A stretch of DNA of 64,000 nt from Loripinus fragilis (taxonomy: Eukaryota > Mollusca > Bivalvia > Lucinida > Lucinidae): assembly GCA_964019695.1 (NCBI GenBank), contig OZ026517.1, forward strand, positions 72,312,665 to 72,376,664, read 5' to 3'. The notes under the pieces are model-generated. The model was not told the DNA's origin. It did no database searches and saw nothing but the letters and a program-made list of their open reading frames with translations. Position 1 is the stretch's first letter. Every line of letters starts with the position of its first letter. A program made the position numbers and the translations under genes. Positions 11,802 through 24,700 of this stretch are shown in pieces.

Positions 11802-13046
11802 CAAGGTTGGCAATCGACCGGTCAATATGCATATTGACCAGACCAGTGGTCATTACCGGTTTTAACCGGTCATTACTGGTCAATTGGTGGCCAATTGGTC
11901 TATTGAAAAAAACATGGTTGATGTGAAGATACTTAACATTATCTATTTCATTTTACTGGACTCTAAACAGACTTAAGATAGTTTCAATATAAGATAATAC
12001 AGGCTGATTTGAAAATGTGTTTCATGAGTTGCTGTTGCTTTAAAAAATGTATTAATAAAAAATTATTTAAAATAGGCGGTAAAACAAACAAAAATGAAAT
12101 GTCAATAGTTTTAGATCTTCCATCTCAATCAAACTGAATAATTACCACAACTTTCAGTTCAGACTTAACACTTGAACTTATTTCCAATTAACCATTAATA
12201 AAAAGGGGGGGAGCAAATGCAAGTAATGAAATTTAATAAATTTTTAAACTACTGTAGCTTTTTCATAGTCATAAAAAATATTTAAATCAGTGACTAATTA
12301 AATGAAAGAAAGTACAAAAATCAATCAATACTTCAAATTGATCATCTAAGGTGTATTCATTTACAAATTACTCTTTTCTATTAGTTAAAATGCAAATTGA
12401 ATTGGCTTCTCATGTGAAAAGACAAAGGTGTGAAAATTGTAAAGAAAACACAAAATGTTGAACTATATATCAAGAAGTTAATTTTAACTTTAATTACCCC
12501 AGAGCAAACAAAAGTGTCAGATTACTTGACATGTCTCTCAGACTGAAGAAGGTGTGTCCAGTTTATAAGACCTATCCAATCACTGAGCTTAAAATGCATT
12601 GGCTAATTCAGTGGTATCTGTGTTAATATAGAGGTGTGAAAGTGTGGTCATTCCGTCATCTGCTGGTATCAGTTAAGTTAATAATTTTACCATTTTCATT
12701 GATTATTGTTATTGTCTCAAAATGATGAAAAAAGTTTTCTGCCCTTGATGATTAAAAAAGACAATATAGTTTTAGGTGCCTGGGCTGTAATGCAGAAGTC
12801 AATTCTAAGGTGAAAAGTGCCCTTGCCAGGGACGTAACAGTATTTTTTTTCTTTTTTCAATAAATATAACATAAAACCTGACCTAATATCTCAATCCACC
12901 TCTAAAATGGCCACTTAAAATTTTCAATCGACCACTCAAATTCATATTGACCAATATTGACCACTTTTTGGCTTATTGACCAGGGCGGTTTTAACCGGTT
13001 AAAACCGCTGGTTAAAACCGGGTGTGGTTTTGACCGCCCAACCTTG
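11802..13046. mobile_element. Non-autonomous hAT-like DNA transposon
   Basis: The element is flanked by perfect 8-bp direct repeats CCATGTAG (11794-11801 and 13047-13054). It begins CAAGGTTGG and ends CCAACCTTG. An 8-bp target duplication with short ends of the CA-x-G type is typical of hAT transposons. Both subterminal regions are full of ACCGGT, GACCAAT and TTAACCGG words. No transposase is visible in the 1.25 kb. Confidence 0.85.
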
Positions 13047-13149
13047 CCATGTAGCCTCAGAATACAATGTTTTAATTAAAATCAAGCAACTGAACTGCCT
13101 GGAAAATATAAGTGAATGTGTGTGTGGGGGACATACTTTTTTTGGTGGG

Positions 13150-14640
13150 GATCCTGTCGGCGTCCCTGTAACTTCCTTTTCTGTGCGTTATCTTCTGAAC
13201 CAGTGGATTGATTTTGACCCAACTTGCATAGATACATTGTTGGGAGGGAGAACAATTTGATTAGATTACAATGACCTTGGCCTTATTTCCAAGGTCACAG
13301 CGGTACTTTGAAATGTCCGAAACATGGTTTCAGTGCGTTATCTCCCGAACAAGTGGATGGATTTTGATTAAACTTTAAGAAATACATTGTTGGGAGGAGG
13401 GGGAGTCTAGATCAGATTTTGATGACCTTGATCTTACATGTATTTTAAAGGTCAAACTGGCACGTTGAGATGTCCTAAATAGGGTTTCCATGAATTATCC
13501 TCTGAATCAGTGGATGTTTTTACCAAACTTGCGTGGATAAATTTTGATAAGATTTGATGACCTTGACCTAATTTTCAAGGTCACACTAGCACTTTGAAAT
13601 GTCCAAAATATTGTTTCTGTGCGGTATTTTCCGAACTAGTCGATGGATTTTAACCAAACTAGCATAGATACATTATTGGGAGTAGGGGAACATTTCCTTA
13701 GATTTTTGTGACATTGGCCTGATTTCAAAAATCATACCAGCACTTTGAAATGTCCAAAACAGGGTTTCTGTGTGCTGTATTTTAGCCCAGCGGATGGATT
13801 TTGACCAAACTTGCATACGGTATATACATAGTTGTAAGAGTGGTAAGAGTTGATTAGACTCGGTTACCTTGACATAATTTTCAAAGTCACCATCCTTTAA
13901 GGACTGTATAAGTCAGCCATTTCCAGTATCTTCATAACTGGTGGTTCAATTTTAACCAAACTCGCATAGATATATTTTAGGAGAGGGTTAAGAGTTAATT
14001 AGATTTTGATGACCTTGACCTTATTTTCAAGGTCACTCCAGCACTTTAAAATGTCAACTTTAGACCAAAATAGGGCGTTTGTATGATATATTGAAATGAA
14101 CAATGAATTCTAGCTAAACTTTATGTATTGTATAATTGTCGCAAAATGAAGAGTTGACATGATTTATGTGATACTGACCTAGTTTTCAAGGTCACTATCC
14201 TTAAAAAACTGTAAAATCAGCCTTTTCTGAGCTCTTTCTTCTGAACCAGTGGGGTTTTCTCCACCAAATTTGCATATTTTGTTTGATTTGATTCTTTAGG
14301 TGCCACCAACAGTCTTTCATTTAAACAGGGACGGGTCTCCCTGGGTTAAACCAGTACTAAACTAGGATAAATGTGTCTTGTTAAAGGACCACAACGCAGT
14401 GAAGCCGGTGAGGCTCGAACCCGCGGCATCTCGGTCTCGAGACAAGCACTCTACCACTGAGCCACTGCGCTCCCTCCAAATTTACATAGAAACATTGTTT
14501 GGAATCAGAAAATTAGATTTTGATTACCTTGACCTTATATCCAAGGTAATCACAGCACTTTGTAATTTCAAAGTTCGACCAAAATTGTGTTTGTGCATGC
14601 TCTCCCTTGAAACAATTGATGAATTTCAGCCTGTATAATT
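13150..14640. repeat. Diverged tandem array, ~150 bp unit, about nine units
   Basis: Units recur with GCGTTATCTTCTGAACCAGT, GATGGATTTTGACCAAACTT, CATAGATACATTGTTGGGAG, a dyad GACCTTGACCTTATTTTCAA-GGTCA and CACTTTGAAATGTCC. Spacing is roughly 145-160 bp and the copies are strongly diverged, so the array is old. A SINE is inserted at 14277-14475. Confidence 0.8.
14277..14475 (-). mobile_element. tRNA-derived SINE, copy 1
   Basis: On the minus strand it starts GGGAGCGCAGTGGCTCAGTG (RNA polymerase III A-box type). A B-box GGTTCGAGCCTC follows, then a body with GTGGTCCTTTAACAAGACAC, ending in a TAAAGAATCAAATC tail. It is flanked by CCAAATTTGCATA (14264-14276) and CCAAATTTACATA (14476-14488), a 13-bp target duplication with one change. 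It matches the SINE at 29235. Confidence 0.9.
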
Positions 14641-16393
14641 GTGACACAATGAAGAGCAATCGACTCAATTTGCAATTGGGGGACATAGTTTTCCTCTGAA
14701 AACACTGCTTTAATTTTCATCTGATAAACCAATGCTTTAGACTGGATATAGTCTGGAATGTTCCCATTAAATCATAGTTGAGACCGCATATATGATGTCA
14801 AGGGAAATGCGGAAAAGTCATTATAAAAATGTAAGTTATATGAATGTATTTTTATTCGTATATACGGGAAGATAACCCACAAGTTTTAGCAAGCGGATTA
14901 TCTCCAATACAGACGCAAAAACATACAATAAATTTCTTATTCCACCAACATGTATTTCCATTTGAGCATTATGAGATACTTGGTTTAAAACATTGGAATA
15001 TTAATAAAAAAGGTGCAAGAACTAGACTAATATTTCTTTAAATGCAGACATCTAAATGTACTTCTAGATACAATGAGAAATCAGAATCTCCTTCTAATGC
15101 ACCAGTCATTTGTATCCCTTCGGGGAGGGGGAATGGCGGGGCTTTTAACTTTTCAAAATTCAAAGCCCTCCTAAAAGCCCTGCACCGTGTGCCAAATTTG
15201 GGGTAAAATCCCTACTAAATACCCCTGCCCCACGGAGGTTGATAATTTAAAAAATAATGGTTTGGAGTCAGACGACAGTCTGCCTACTATCTGCCAATCA
15301 TCGGCCGACTTCATTGTTAATATATAAGGTGAGAATTAGAGCTGTAGCATGGAGGAGCATGTGACCAAATGTAACCAATCATGGGACCTCTGTCTAAGAT
15401 TAAACTGATGTCATTTGTAAATATAGATTTGTCATTTTCTGGTTTCCCAGTCCATCTTGAAATTCTGATTGCATCATGTTCTTCAAAGATTGACCTAGGC
15501 CGACCTGGTATGACATTTAGCCACTATTCTGCTGAAGAGAATAATAAGACAGTTGGTCAGTCAGAAATCCAAAGTAAAACGGGAGCTTATTAAAGCGCAG
15601 ATAACATGAAATTATACAAGTTACACGATGCATGGATTTTGAAGAGGCAAATAGTCAAGTGGTGCCTTACCCAGAGATGATTTGCGAATGCATAAATGCA
15701 TAAAGTCTGACATCTCTAAGGTCATGTACCAGATGAAATGTATGGACCCTTTGCATGCTAGTCCTACTGTTAACCTTTCAGACCCTAATCAGACTTGCAA
15801 AATGTTGGTTGTCATCCAAATCCAAACTGTTCGACATACTTATGGTATTGGATGGTACTTTAAGTCTAGACTGGCATCAGTCCTCAAAACAAATTGATAC
15901 ACCAGAAAAAATAAGAGTATCTTTTATTTTTAGTTGGAGGTATTAGACTGGCCCCAGTCAAGACAGAAAAATCCCAATTTTCCATTCAAGCACTCTTACT
16001 AAATGATTGCAACCTTTTGAGTGTGCTAACAGATACAATTATAATGACTAATTTGTTCAGTGGATTGGAACAGTTTGTATAATTTTGGTAACAGGCATTT
16101 TGAGGATCCTAATATATTTTTCTGAAGTTATTTTAAAACAAAAGATAATCCTCTTTTAGCTAACCTAGGTTAGGACTTCCTTTATGCGTCTGTTCATCAT
16201 CAGTGTCATCAATATATACTGACTGACAAAAGAAACGCTATAGGTAAAATTCAAAGCCATGTCACATCAATGTTTATACATTAGGTAATAAATGTAAATT
16301 TGGATTATTTTTTACTTTTAAATGCATGTTAATGTTGTACCTCAAAATATACCGCAGAGGAACAGATAAGCCGCTTTTTTGGGGGTATTTAAG
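14641..16393. other. No gene seen; isolated repeat words
   Basis: A diverged copy of the 51040-type hairpin unit is at about 14870-14915 (GATAACCCACAAGTTTTAGC). A TAGACTGGCCCCAGTC end of the 9-bp-duplication MITE family is at 15943, without a recognised partner. The rest is AT-rich and unremarkable. Confidence 0.45.
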
Positions 16394-16530
16394 CAATTAA
16401 ATTTGTGAAAAAAGCAATTGTTTTCAAATGAAGGGGTAACAAAAAGGAATTAAATTTTGGAAAAAGCAATGGTTTTATAAATGAAGGGGTAGCGAAAAGC
16501 AATTAAATTTTGGAAAAGCAAAAGAAAAAA
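16394..16530. repeat. Short tandem repeat of a GCAATTAAATTTTGGAAAAA unit
   Basis: Two to three copies of GCAATTAAATTTTGGAAAAA-GCAATGGTTTT with AAATGAAGGGGTA follow each other with a period near 65 bp. A related AAGCAATTGTTTTTGG piece recurs at ~16825. Confidence 0.65.
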
Positions 16531-17238
16531 ACTGATCTAAATATGAATATATCCCATGTTAGCACACTTAGTGTGGTAGCCAGTTCAAGCCTTTCTTTTG
16601 TTGTGATGTTACTAAGTCTCCTTTGAAGTTTGATACATTAAGCAAGTCATTTGTCAGTTACTGGCTAAGGTATTTGCACAAAGTACTTAGTCACTCAATC
16701 TGTATGTTTCTTCCATTACGAAAACTAAGATTATTATTTAAATTATTAACTAAGATTATTAGGTACTTTAATTATAACTTATAAATAAGCCATTTCAAAA
16801 ATCTATGTGGGGTAAAAATATTTTAAGCAATTGTTTTTGGAAAAAAGCAATTCATAAAAATCGTGTGGGGTAAATACTCAATTGAACTGAAATTTTATCT
16901 GGACCTCTGTACCGTCCGAGAAAATTCAATGGGTAAAATCAAAACATGGAAAATTGATGTGTGGTTTATTGAAAACAAAGACATCAATATTTTTAGGGAG
17001 CACACAAAATTTTGGTACTTTATTGTTTGGTAAAACCCTATAAAACCAACCCAGCGGCTTAAAGGTCTAGATTTTGGTCAGACATTTTCTACATGTAGTA
17101 GCGAAGGTTCATTCGCAAGAGCTCATGCTCGATAATACAATCTGTACAAATAATCTTTTCAAACACCTATTCTGCCTCGGACCCAGTATAATTGGGTCCG
17201 AGATTCTGCTGACTCTAAGATTTGTTAAACAAGACCTA

Positions 17239-18058
17239 TACTCAGAAGAAAAAGTTTAGTCAGTATTTATGTTTTCTCATAAAATCAACAATACTGCATA
17301 TATCATTGTCATTTTTTTTTACATTTACCTGTTCATTGCGTGACAAATAATGTCTCTATTAGACTGTATCAACCAAATTTCAAAATGCACGATGTGCACG
17401 TGCTGCGGTAAACTGGTAGGGTTATTTTCTCATATACTGTTAGATATTGAAAGAGAGTTGCTCCTATTGCAATAATCCGGAGAAAATTAAGTGCTAGCAA
17501 GCTTAACTCGCCGGTCAGGCTATATACAAATTACAGAAATATCGCGCTTTGACGTCTTGAAACAGGTACACGTGTTGGTGACGTAACACGCAGTTTGGGA
17601 TGCAGTGAACAAACAATTTATCGTCTGCAAACAGATTTTCAACGGCCTGGCGGTAAAAAGAAAACAAGCTTCCATTGAGGAGACCACGGATAACGACGCC
17701 ATTTGAAGTTCGGGTCATAGTGACGTCAACATGACGTAATCGCTTCATGACCGCTTGGAAACTTCTTAAATTCCTTAGTCATGCAACAGATACGAGAATT
17801 TCCGTCTGTACTGCCTGAAATCGTCTGAGGGGCGCTAAACTGATTTTTGAGTTATGAAATTTGAATTTTAATATTGACCACTTTGTGTTTTTTTGATGAA
17901 GAAAATGTGTATATTTTCGGAACGTTTTGTTGAAAATGTTCACATTTGTAAGACATTACATGAATTTTATTTTTAGTAAGGTTTTTGTCAATATTAAGAC
18001 TGTCTTACAAAATTATTGCACACAGTGTCTGTACTGACTAAACTTTTTCTTCTGAGTA
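17239..18058. mobile_element. Mariner-like non-autonomous element with 27-bp perfect inverted ends
   Basis: TACTCAGAAGAAAAAGTTTA (start of a 27-bp sequence, 17239-17265) is repeated perfectly inverted at 18032-18058. Both ends are next to TA (17237-17238 and 18059-18060), the duplication expected of Tc1/mariner-type insertion. The 820-bp body has no recognisable transposase. A 77-codon minus-strand open stretch at 17515-17748 is not convincing as a gene. Confidence 0.85.
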
Positions 18059-18169
18059 TATTATAATAATAATAAAAGTAAATGAATGCTGTCATAAGAA
18101 CAACCTATTTGCCAAACCTAAACTATTGGCGGCTTTTTAAAAGCAGCTAACTTGTTTGTAAATTAGTCA

Positions 18170-18300
18170 TTCAAACTCGGCCGATAGTCAGCTATTTATC
18201 AGGCGACAGCCGGTAGAACGACGGCTGTTGATCTTTTTATCGGCCTATCGTCGGCAGACACCGATTGTCAGCCGATGATCCCCCCATTGTTGGCCCTTAT
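18170..18300. repeat. CGGCCGAT-word cluster, left part
   Basis: Dense words CGGCCGATAGTCAGC, CGGCCTATCGTCGGCAGAC and GTCAGCCGATGATCC occur here. Similar words, partly inverted, recur at 19845-20075. The 18476-19770 tandem element lies between them and may be a nested insertion. Confidence 0.55.
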
Positions 18301-18475
18301 AAACCATGTCCCATATTTTTATAGTGTTCATGAATTACTTATTTGGAAGTTTCTGCTTTTTCTGAATGTTTCTTCTTTTGGCGAAAAACACCTTAGTACA
18401 AACGGCCAATTCCACTATTTTATACAGGATGCGCATGGTTACTGAATAGAACAAAACAGAACTTTATTGAAAACT

Positions 18476-19770
18476 AGAAATGTGTCCATGGGACACGGAT
18501 GCCCCCACTATTGCCAAATTCGTATAAATAGGGAATTGTAATTAACAAAGGGCAATAACTCCTTAAAGCATGGTGCCATATAAAAAATTATCAAACTTGA
18601 AGAAAACATCATGGTACTAAACAATGTGACAAAGTTTCATAGAATTCTGATGAAAACTATTCGACGTTGAGAGCATACATCGTTTAAAACAGGGATTTTT
18701 CATAAACAAAGGGCCATAACTGCTGAAAGCATGTCATTGGTGCGATATGGACCATTATCAAACTTGAAGAAGAAATCACGGTACTTAACAATGTGACCAA
18801 GTTACATAAAATTCTGAAAAAAAATATTTGACTTTGAGAGCGGACATTGTTTAAAATGGTAAATTTTTATAAATCCAAAGGGCCATAACTACAGAAAGCA
18901 GGTGCGATATGGACGATTATTGAACTTGAAGAAGACATCATGGTACTAAACAATGTGACCAAGTTTCATAAAATTCTGATAAAAAAAATCAACTTAGAGT
19001 GCAGACGTCGTTTGAAATGGTGAATTTTCATAAACAAAGGGCCATAACTACTGAAAGCATGGTGCGATAAGGGCCATTATCGAAACTTGAAGAAGACATT
19101 ATGTTACTAAACAATGTGACCAAGTTTCATAAAATTCTGATATAAAATATTCAACTTAGAGTGCGGACGTCGTTTCAAATGGTAAATTTTCATAAACAAA
19201 GGGCCATGACTACTGAAAGCATGGTGCGATATTGACCATTATCGAACTTGAAGAAGACATCATGGTGCTAAACAATGTGACCAAGTTTCATAAAATTCTG
19301 ATAATAAATTCAACTTAGAGTGCAGACGTCGTTTCAAATTGTGAATTTTCATAAACAAAGGGCCATAACTACTGAAAGCATGGTGCGATAAGGACCATTA
19401 TCGAACTTGAAGAAGACATCATGATACTTAACAATGTGACCAAGTTTCATAAAATTCTGATAAAAAATATTCAACTTAGAGTGCGGACGTCGTTTCAAAT
19501 GGTGAAATTTCATAACCAAAGGGCCATAACTACTGAAAGCATGGTGCGATATTGACCTTTATCGAACTTGAAGAAGACATCATGGTGCTAAACAATGTGA
19601 CCAAGTTTCATAAAATTCTGATCAAAAGTATTGGATTTAGAGAGCGCACGTCGTTTGGACAGACGTACGTACGTATGTACGTAAGTACGTATGTAGGTAC
19701 GTAAGTATGTAAGTACGTACGAACGGACAGGGGTAACACTTAATGTCCCGGCCATTGTCATGGCGGGGGC
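18476..19770. mobile_element. Element with seven ~158-bp tandem units and a microsatellite end
   Basis: It begins CTAGAAATGTGTCCATGGGA with GATGCCCCCA and ends CATTGTCATGGCGGGGGCAT, so GCCCCC and GGGGGC face each other. In between are about seven units of ~158 bp. Each contains CATAAACAAAGGGCCATAAC, TACTGAAAGCATGGTGCGAT, CGAACTTGAAGAAGACATCA and ACAATGTGACCAAGTTTCAT. The last unit runs into an ACGT-rich microsatellite. I recall similar blocks from bivalve genomes but cannot name the class. Confidence 0.75.
19656..19727. repeat. (ACGT/GTAC)-type microsatellite
   Basis: Impure repeats of GTACGTAC, GTATGTAC and GTAAGTAC, self-complementary along most of the length. Confidence 0.9.
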
Positions 19771-19844
19771 ATAACTGTGCATCTCAGGCCACTCACAGGT
19801 GGCGTAAGAGATTAGAAACCAAAACGTCACATAATACTTTTATC

Positions 19845-20075
19845 AGTCGGCGAACATTCGGCCGATCTTTGCTCGACTTATTGTATGCATCTCGACAGGT
19901 AAATACAATCGGCAGACGATCGGCTGATCATCGGGCGATGGTCAGCCGATTGGAAAACGTTTTGGTTGATAAAGTTAATAGGTGAGGTTTGTTTTTAATG
20001 TAACTGCTTCAGTCGGCCGACTAAAATCATATTTATCGGTCGATCAACATGAAAAAATCTAGTCCGTCGACTGTA
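19845..20075. repeat. CGGCCGAT-word cluster, right part
   Basis: Words TCAGTCGGCGAAC, ATTCGGCCGATC, GGCAGACGATCGGCTGATCA, GGTCAGCCGATTGG and CAGTCGGCCGACT occur. They correspond to those at 18170-18300 and, more weakly, to ATCGGCCGACTTC at ~15300. Confidence 0.55.
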
Positions 20076-20205
20076 ACTCAGGCATTAAATGTCCGAACGC
20101 ATTTTTACATCACTTGGATACAGGGGGTGCGATAACTGGAGAGAGAGCAATTATTTAAATAAACAAGGCGCTAATTGCTACTTTGCTGTCTGCTGATAAT
20201 CTTTA

Positions 20206-20270
20206 CAAACAGTTTGGATCCAGATCAGAACCGACAGAACATCAGTCCTGATCTGGATCCAAACTGTTTG
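20206..20270. repeat. Perfect 23-bp inverted repeat around a 19-nt loop
   Basis: Arms 20206-20228 and 20248-20270 are exact complements around GGATCCAGATCAG. The core word GATCCAGATCAG belongs to the MITE group also seen at 21107 and 35139. Confidence 0.85.
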
Positions 20271-20939
20271 ACACTTTGATAGTGTTTCCGTAAGATTTAT
20301 GAAAAAGAAAATTTTGAAAGAAAAAAGGTCAGCAGACACAAACACCTATTGCAAATTTTATTGGGCATAGACTCATCCATACTTTAACCAGATATGAAAA
20401 ATGTTTCTGTATTTTTGTACATGATGAATATAGCAGTATTCTAAGTATATAAGGACAAAACAAAAAGGTAAATCATATGCTGGATGACATAAAATATACT
20501 AAACTTCTTTCAATAAGTTCTATGAATTTATCACACTGTGGTCAACAAATCTGATAATGATCGTCTAAGGTAGTATATGCAAATGGTTGTATAGCAGAAT
20601 ATCTATAAAATATTCCAAAGATATCTTGAGAAAGTGAAGCTTTTAAAGTACAGTTATAATAACACCCCTGAATGATGCTGAGGTCAAATGATTTCTGGGG
20701 CATTCTGAACCTTGTGAGCCGGACTGAATATATGATATTGGCTTCGAGGTTTCAGGGATCTCGCTTTGATGTACGAACATGTGACTGTTTTAACGCATTG
20801 TCTATGACCTTATCCATACTTGCAAGGCAATGATGTATGCTGAAAGATGAAATGACAGTGTGGGTGGGGTATGGCGGGGGCTTGATTTTCAGTAACTTCA
20901 CGGTCTGATTTGAGATTGTGTTCTGTGATCCGTATGCCT

Positions 20940-21165
20940 ATGTAGATGTTTATAAGTCTGTACGGTCCAGCTTGGGGTCCAGCTGCTTCATTAACAATTT
21001 GCATGCTGGGAAAATTCCTCATGTTTTTGTCGTCTCCTGATTTTCTTCAAAATCAACTTTTTCGAAAAAATGTTTCAGGAATACCATCTGATTCAGAGTG
21101 TCAAGCAGATTGGATCCAGGTCAGGCCCGACGTTTTATCGGGCCTGATCTGGATCTAACGTGTTT
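20940..21165. mobile_element. MITE with a GGATCCAGGTCAGGCCCGAC hairpin
   Basis: An imperfect hairpin spans 21107-21156, and upstream words ATGCTGGGAAAATTCCTC and TTTTTGTCGTCTCC resemble 21840-21990. The ends are not clear. Confidence 0.5.
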
Positions 21166-21197
21166 GCAAATGTTATAAGAAGACGACTGTGACTTGT

Positions 21198-21643
21198 CAG
21201 TCAGGGGCATAACCTGTATAAGTTACAATATATATCACTTGAAGAAGTTAAAATTGTGTCTTTTCAACAATGATTTCAAAGTGAGCCTATCGAAAGTAAC
21301 TTATTTAGGTTATATCTGAAATTATTTACGCCAAGGTCAAATTTTAGTTCGTCAAAAATATAACTCATTCAAGTTAAAAAGTAGCTTATTTTCTGATTTT
21401 CAATGATCTCGCGTACAAATTTCTAGACGATGCGTACACACATTTATTGCATAATCGTAAAGTTATGTAATAGGTCTTTCAGATAAAATTACCCACATGA
21501 CCGTGAAAATTGCAGTAACTCCGGAATATGAAGATGAAAAAAGACAGTTTCACTCACACAGGTTACTTTTGTTTTTGTTTCTAAAATAGTTAACTGCTTT
21601 AAGTGATATATTTTTTAACTTTTGGAAGTTATGCACCTGACTG
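21198..21643 (+). mobile_element. hAT5-like non-autonomous element, copy 1
   Basis: The 446-bp element starts CAGTCAGGGGCATAAC and ends GTTATGCACCTGACTG, and is flanked by CTTGT on both sides. Two further copies (35834 and 37053) have the same ends and lengths and also 5-bp duplications. No open reading frame of use is present. Confidence 0.9.
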
Positions 21644-21839
21644 CTTGTAGGAGCAATTGAATTCAACGTTTTGTGGTACATTTGTACATTTGGTAAAATA
21701 CATTGTTAACCTTTAGCATTGCATCAGCAGCAAAATTAAAAGTCTTACTCACGATGCTAAGAACTGTGCCGCACCTGTAAAATCATAACAATGAGTGATA
21801 AGTATACTTCAGGAAATGTCTGTTTCGCTCCGGTGTCCA

Positions 21840-21995
21840 TTAACCCTTTGCATGCTGGTTATTATTTCACGATTTCGTTGTCGTCTACTGACTTTTATCA
21901 TGTTTATTCAGTCTTTCACATACACGTTCTGAGTGTCAATCTGTTTGAATAATTCTGTCGGTCCTGGTCTGGGTTTGCAAAGGTTATCAACATAC
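21840..21995. mobile_element. Possible piggyBac-like MITE
   Basis: The left end is TTAA followed by CCCTTTGCATGCTGG; the right end is near GTTTGCAAAGGTTA. The TTAA is seen only on the left. Confidence 0.4.
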
Positions 21996-22202
21996 TGTCG
22001 ACAAAAGAAAAGAGATAAGATGAGATAAAACGCAAATAATCTTCAACTAATTCATGTAATTACTAAAATGATATAAATATTGGTTAATTTATAGTCATTG
22101 TTTACAAGAAAGCAGCAAATTAATGAAACGCTATGGGTGTAGTTGCGCAATAGAAAAACAAGTTCTGACTAGCATTTCAGCTTTGCGCCCTTCCCTTCGA
22201 AA

Positions 22203-22285
22203 ATAGTAAGTGAGTATGATCCGGAAATACCACAATCACAAACTGCAGAAAAACCCATGGCACCGCGAGGAAGAGCCACACAACA
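22203..22285 (-). repeat. Dispersed repeat family R1, inverted copy
   Basis: Its minus strand reads GCGGTGCCATGGGTTTTTCT and TTTCCGGATCATACTCACTT, matching the R1 end at 1873-1950 and 5745-5825. Confidence 0.7.
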
Positions 22286-22319
22286 ATCACGAAACCGTCC
22301 CTTTAAGCCTGTCTGACAC

Positions 22320-22985
22320 ATATCATGGTTGGGCACACGGTTCCAATACGGTATACTCGGTTATACACGGGTTGACTGGTACGAGTATTGAGCTCCAACC
22401 GTGCCTGGGGATGAGTTGGTACGATTTAGACTCGAATGTAGAACGAGTACTATGCACGAACAAAGCACGGATATACTCGATCAAGCAAGGTTTGCCACGA
22501 TTTGCAAAACGATTTTCATACGATAGTTGTACGGTTCCAAGTATGGTCTAGTTCGGTCTGTACGATTAAACACGACTTTTACTCGATTAACAGGACATTC
22601 ACAGGGTTTACATACGGTCCCATCGACTTTTGTTTGAGTTCGATTTCATACGATTTATATACGAAATTGACACGGTTGAGCTCACTCGTGGAGTGGACTT
22701 CATGTGCGGTTGTTTATACGGTCTCGTAAGGTCTCACACGGTCTCTCACAGTCTTGTATGGTCTCGTACGGTCTCACACGGTCTCTCACGGGCTTGTACG
22801 ATCGCTAATACGATTATAAACGGACATGGCACCCGTGTCAGTTTTTTAAAAGTTTTAAAAATCATACACTGCTTTCACGGATACACTCGAATGGCCCGAG
22901 TGTAACTCGGATAAGGCCACGGTTGATTCGGTTGTATGTACGGTTTACACAGATGGCCAACCGTATAAGCCGTGTGTTCTGTGTG
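22320..22985. mobile_element. Element or satellite built from TACGGT / CACGGT words
   Basis: For 660 bp the sequence is dominated by ACGGT-type words on both strands, with a local short tandem array CACACGGTCTCTCACAG at 22716-22800. GGTTGGGCACACGGTT at the left and GGCCAACCGTATAAGCC at the right may be worn inverted ends. The class is unknown. Confidence 0.55.
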
Positions 22986-23085
22986 AGACAGGTTTTAGCG
23001 AACAGCGGACATTGGCGGCCCGGTCAATCTATGAGTACTCAGATCAGCGTGGGTATCCGAACAAGGCTTTCAAAGGCTAAAGAAT

Positions 23086-23636
23086 TTCTAGCGATAAGGC
23101 GAGCAATCTCCCTAAACGAGACGTTCGTTTTATTTTGTTGAAATGACGACTGGAGAAACTAGGCACATTAAACAAATATATATAGACGGGCCGTCCCCGA
23201 ATTTGTATATTTAAAATGGGATTTCCTTAGTGCATGTAATAACTCTACTTCTTATTGAATGGGAATTTATTTCGATCATCAACTGTACTTGTTATTCAGT
23301 AACATATATGGGAACTAGACCGTTAAACAAGGGAACGAAAATGAAGGGTACTTATATCCTTAATATTTTAGCACTTTTACTTTTTGAAAACCTGCAAAGG
23401 ATTTACTAAAACTCTCGTCTAAACGGACCCAGTCTAAAGACGTAAAATGAGGGGTGGGAGTAGAAGGCGCAAGTTTTAACGGTTTTGTAAATGATGAATC
23501 GCTTTGAAACCTATTTTGATGCTTTCTATGTAAATTTTACTACCGGAACAGACCAATTTTAAAAACATTAGGGCAATTTTAAAATTTAGGTTTTGCAATC
23601 ATGTCAACTAGGGAAAATATACGCCTTATCGCTAGA
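23086..23636. mobile_element. Element with 16-bp inverted ends TTCTAGCGATAAGGCG
   Basis: TTCTAGCGATAAGGCG (23086-23101) is exactly inverted at 23621-23636. Flanks show no clear duplication and the 551-bp body has no gene. The superfamily is not assignable. Confidence 0.6.
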
Positions 23637-24570
23637 ACTCCTTATATACATGCATGAATGTGTGGCATACATGGTGCAGCCGTCTGTAACAGGGCATATC
23701 AGAACCAGTTTTATGGTGATTTAGTTTATGTGTATAGTGGCATTCCAAAATGGAACCCCGGTTTATGCCTTAAGCTCAAAGTGTGGGAACTGGCTGCAGC
23801 TTACTTTAGTTAGCTGTACCATTTTCACTGTATCATGCCGATGTCGTCTGTTTGTCATTAAAAGATATAATTAGAGTACTGGTATAAATATATATTTACA
23901 AAAAAATAAAAATAAAAATGAAATATAAATGATACGACCTTTATGTTATTGACTATATATCATATACAACTTACCTTAACTTACCCAAACGGAGCTTTGC
24001 GAAGTTTGGGGTAGATATCACATGACTAATGGTAGATATCATGGGGACTGTGGTAGTATTGTATATTAGCTACAATCCTGCCTCCTGCCACAGAGTAGGG
24101 CTGAATATGTCAATGACACCAACTGGGGTCCTTTTCAACCCAATCTTTCATTTCCTGTTTAAAACACATAGTGCAAAAACAAACCTACTATTCATTAGTG
24201 TTAAAACATGATAATAAACTAACTAGTTAGTGCACATTAACCATGGCTGATCTTAATTACTGTGTACTTGATAATTCGCATACGGCAGTCCTTGTATTTA
24301 TGAATCAAAAATTGTGCAGAATTGCAAATAGTCTCTACAAGATTTTCCCCAGTATACCGGTTGAGCTTATTTATTACCAGTATGCTAGCTATCATTGAAT
24401 AATCACTTCGCTATCTCGGACTTGGGACAGAGTCGTTTCAGCAGCGATTGACAGCATTATATACCACAATCACAACCAAAACATGGACCCTTTCGGACCT
24501 AGGAGAGCAGAGATTCCTGATCAAAATGACAAAGACAGACATGCGTTGTATTTATATGTTTCCTATATTT
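23637..24570. other. No gene seen
   Basis: AT-rich sequence with no tandem structure or inverted ends that I could find. Confidence 0.45.
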
Positions 24571-24574
24571 CGGG

Positions 24575-24700
24575 GTTGAACTTGTACTAAGCAGACGATA
24601 AAGTGTCTTGTTCAAGGACACAACACAGTAGGGCCTACCTCCTGTGAGTGTTGAACAGTGACCATTCGATCCAAGTCTAAAAGTCTACTCTCCGTCAAAC
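24575..24700 (-). mobile_element. SINE fragment, diverged relative of the 29235 SINE
   Basis: On the minus strand it contains TGTGTTGTGTCCTTGAACAA, GACACTTTATC and GCTTAGTACAAGTTCAACCC, the body of the SINE at 29235 in the same order. The tRNA-like head is much less clear. Confidence 0.65.
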